NCBI GenBank assembly: GCA_023511325.1
Contig: JAIMBU010000124.1
Span: 1 to 7,143 of the forward strand
Direction: 5' to 3'
Length of the DNA stretch: 7,143 nt
Source of the DNA: Gorillibacterium sp.
Lineage (GTDB): Bacteria; Bacillota; Bacilli; Paenibacillales; NBRC-103111
Shown: one piece after another, positions 6,378 through 7,143 of the stretch
How positions within the stretch are numbered: the stretch's first letter is position 1
How the letters are laid out: each line of letters starts with the position of its first letter
Made by a program: the position numbers and the translations under genes
Notes under the pieces: generated by a model
The model's input: only the letters and a program-made list of their open reading frames with translations
Database searches by the model: none
Told to the model about the DNA's origin: nothing

Positions 6378-7143
6378 CTAGTTTGAGGTACGCAAGTACA
6401 GTCCACAATATTCCTCTAACCGCTCCATTCGTATATGCAGCCTCAGTTGATCATCCTTGGGCTTGTCCGTTATCTCAACGGTAACACCAGCTAGCCCACT
6501 CAGCACCTCAAAGGCTGCCAGTTTGGTGCCGTTGATCACAACATTCAAACGAATGTCATGAACCGGAACGAGGTCGAGCACGGGGCGTCTTGATGATGAC
6601 GTCGTGTTGATGGCATGCAGCATGTAACCATTCTCATCCCCCTCTACGCGATTCAACGTGAAGTGAACACTTGACGGCGCATTGCTGGTCAGCTTTTGTT
6701 CCGAGCCAAGCAAATAATCAAACGCATTACCAAGAACCGTCTGGAAATCACGGTGTCCGTGCGACCAAACCTGCTTATCGACCCCATACGGGAAATAGAC
6801 GGCTCTTCCCTTTCCATACGCGCTCACCATGCAGGTCGGGTAATCGGTTTCGAACGTCTTGGGCCACGCTCTTTCAGGCGATTGCGGGTAAATTTGCGGA
6901 ACGAACGTAATCGGAGCCTCCGCCTGAGTCCCGACAAGCTTCCTGACGAGTAGATTTGTTCCCCAGTTCGCTATCAGTTGAGTGTCCTGAAAGCCCTTTG
7001 TCAATGCGTGCTCTCCACGAATATATTGATAGCCGTAATGCGCGGCGTCCTTCTTAATCCCTGTGTAGGTACAGCCAAACACATCTCCGAGGCCCAGATC
7101 TTCCCGCGGCGTCCCATCTGCGAAATAAAGCGATGTTTCGTAG
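6378..7143 (-). CDS. C-terminal part of a glycosidase-like protein with beta-galactosidase trimerisation-like domain
   Basis: The frame is open to the right window edge and gives the last 254 residues of a longer protein; the real start lies outside, and the in-frame GTG at 7080-7082 is not a start. The visible part begins with ETSLYFADGTPREDLGLGD and VFG, typical of the trimerisation (class I amidotransferase-like) domain found after the catalytic barrel of GH42 and related putative glycosidases. KGRAVYFPYGVDKQVWSHGH (fragment residues 111-130) and the next stretch, with FQTVLGNAFDYLL, close that domain. A final beta-rich part (about 157-254, with MLHAINTT and DIRLNV) resembles the C-terminal sandwich of these proteins. 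The catalytic domain cannot be seen, so enzyme activity and sugar specificity are unknown. It ends 65 nt before the LarA-like gene on the same strand and is likely in one operon with it and the kinase, perhaps releasing a sugar-acid-containing substrate. Confidence 0.75.
   Translation of the reverse strand, partial: YETSLYFADGTPREDLGLGDVFGCTYTGIKKDAAHYGYQYIRGEHALTKGFQDTQLIANWGTNLLVRKLVGTQAEAPITFVPQIYPQSPERAWPKTFETDYPTCMVSAYGKGRAVYFPYGVDKQVWSHGHRDFQTVLGNAFDYLLGSEQKLTSNAPSSVHFTLNRVEGDENGYMLHAINTTSSSRRPVLDLVPVHDIRLNVVINGTKLAAFEVLSGLAGVTVEITDKPKDDQLRLHIRMERLEEYCGLYLRTSN

Noticed and set aside
6313..6408. ATG at 6408 as the start of the LarA-like gene
   Set aside because: The extra 32 residues overlap the preceding gene and do not look like family sequence; ATG 6312 has a well-spaced ribosome binding site.

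Overview
The window looks like a chromosomal catabolic region from a Gram-positive Firmicute, most likely Paenibacillus or a close relative. The reasons are the strong AGGAGG-type ribosome binding sites, a TTG start, a base composition near half GC by eye, and protein families (CidR/YwbI-like LysR regulator, LctP permease, trimerisation-domain glycosidase) common in that group. The genus is an inference; no rRNA or marker gene is present.

Layout. (1) 1-751, minus: a LysR-type regulator, cut off at its C-terminus by the window edge. (2) 752-872: a divergent control region with two abutting perfect T-N11-A palindromes. The second overlaps the -35 of a good sigma-A-like promoter that faces right. 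(3) 873-1847, plus: a D-2-hydroxyacid dehydrogenase of the glyoxylate/hydroxypyruvate reductase type, followed 19 nt later by an LctP-family lactate/glycolate permease (1867-3525). (4) 3526-3709: a convergent intergenic stretch dominated by a long imperfect palindrome (3589-3697). (5) A minus-strand gene string read from right to left. It starts with the C-terminal part of a protein with a beta-galactosidase-trimerisation-like domain (6378 to beyond the right edge). Next comes a LarA-like (DUF2088) nickel-pincer racemase/epimerase homologue (5053-6312). Last is a four-carbon acid sugar kinase (DUF1537 family, 3710-5032, TTG start).

How it may work together. The left unit reads as a small regulon for uptake and redox handling of a short 2-hydroxy acid (lactate, glycolate, glycerate or similar): regulator, permease and dehydrogenase. 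The right unit reads as an operon in which a glycosidase-like protein, an alpha-hydroxy-acid epimerase homologue and an acid-sugar kinase act in sequence on a sugar-acid substrate. Both units concern hydroxy acids and converge on one intergenic element, so they may belong to one metabolic island, but nothing in the sequence proves a shared substrate. The pairing of a LarA-like protein with a DUF1537 kinase, without PdxA2 or a tetronate dehydrogenase in view, is the most likely place for an undescribed pathway. No RNA genes, CRISPR arrays, transposase genes or prophage genes were seen.
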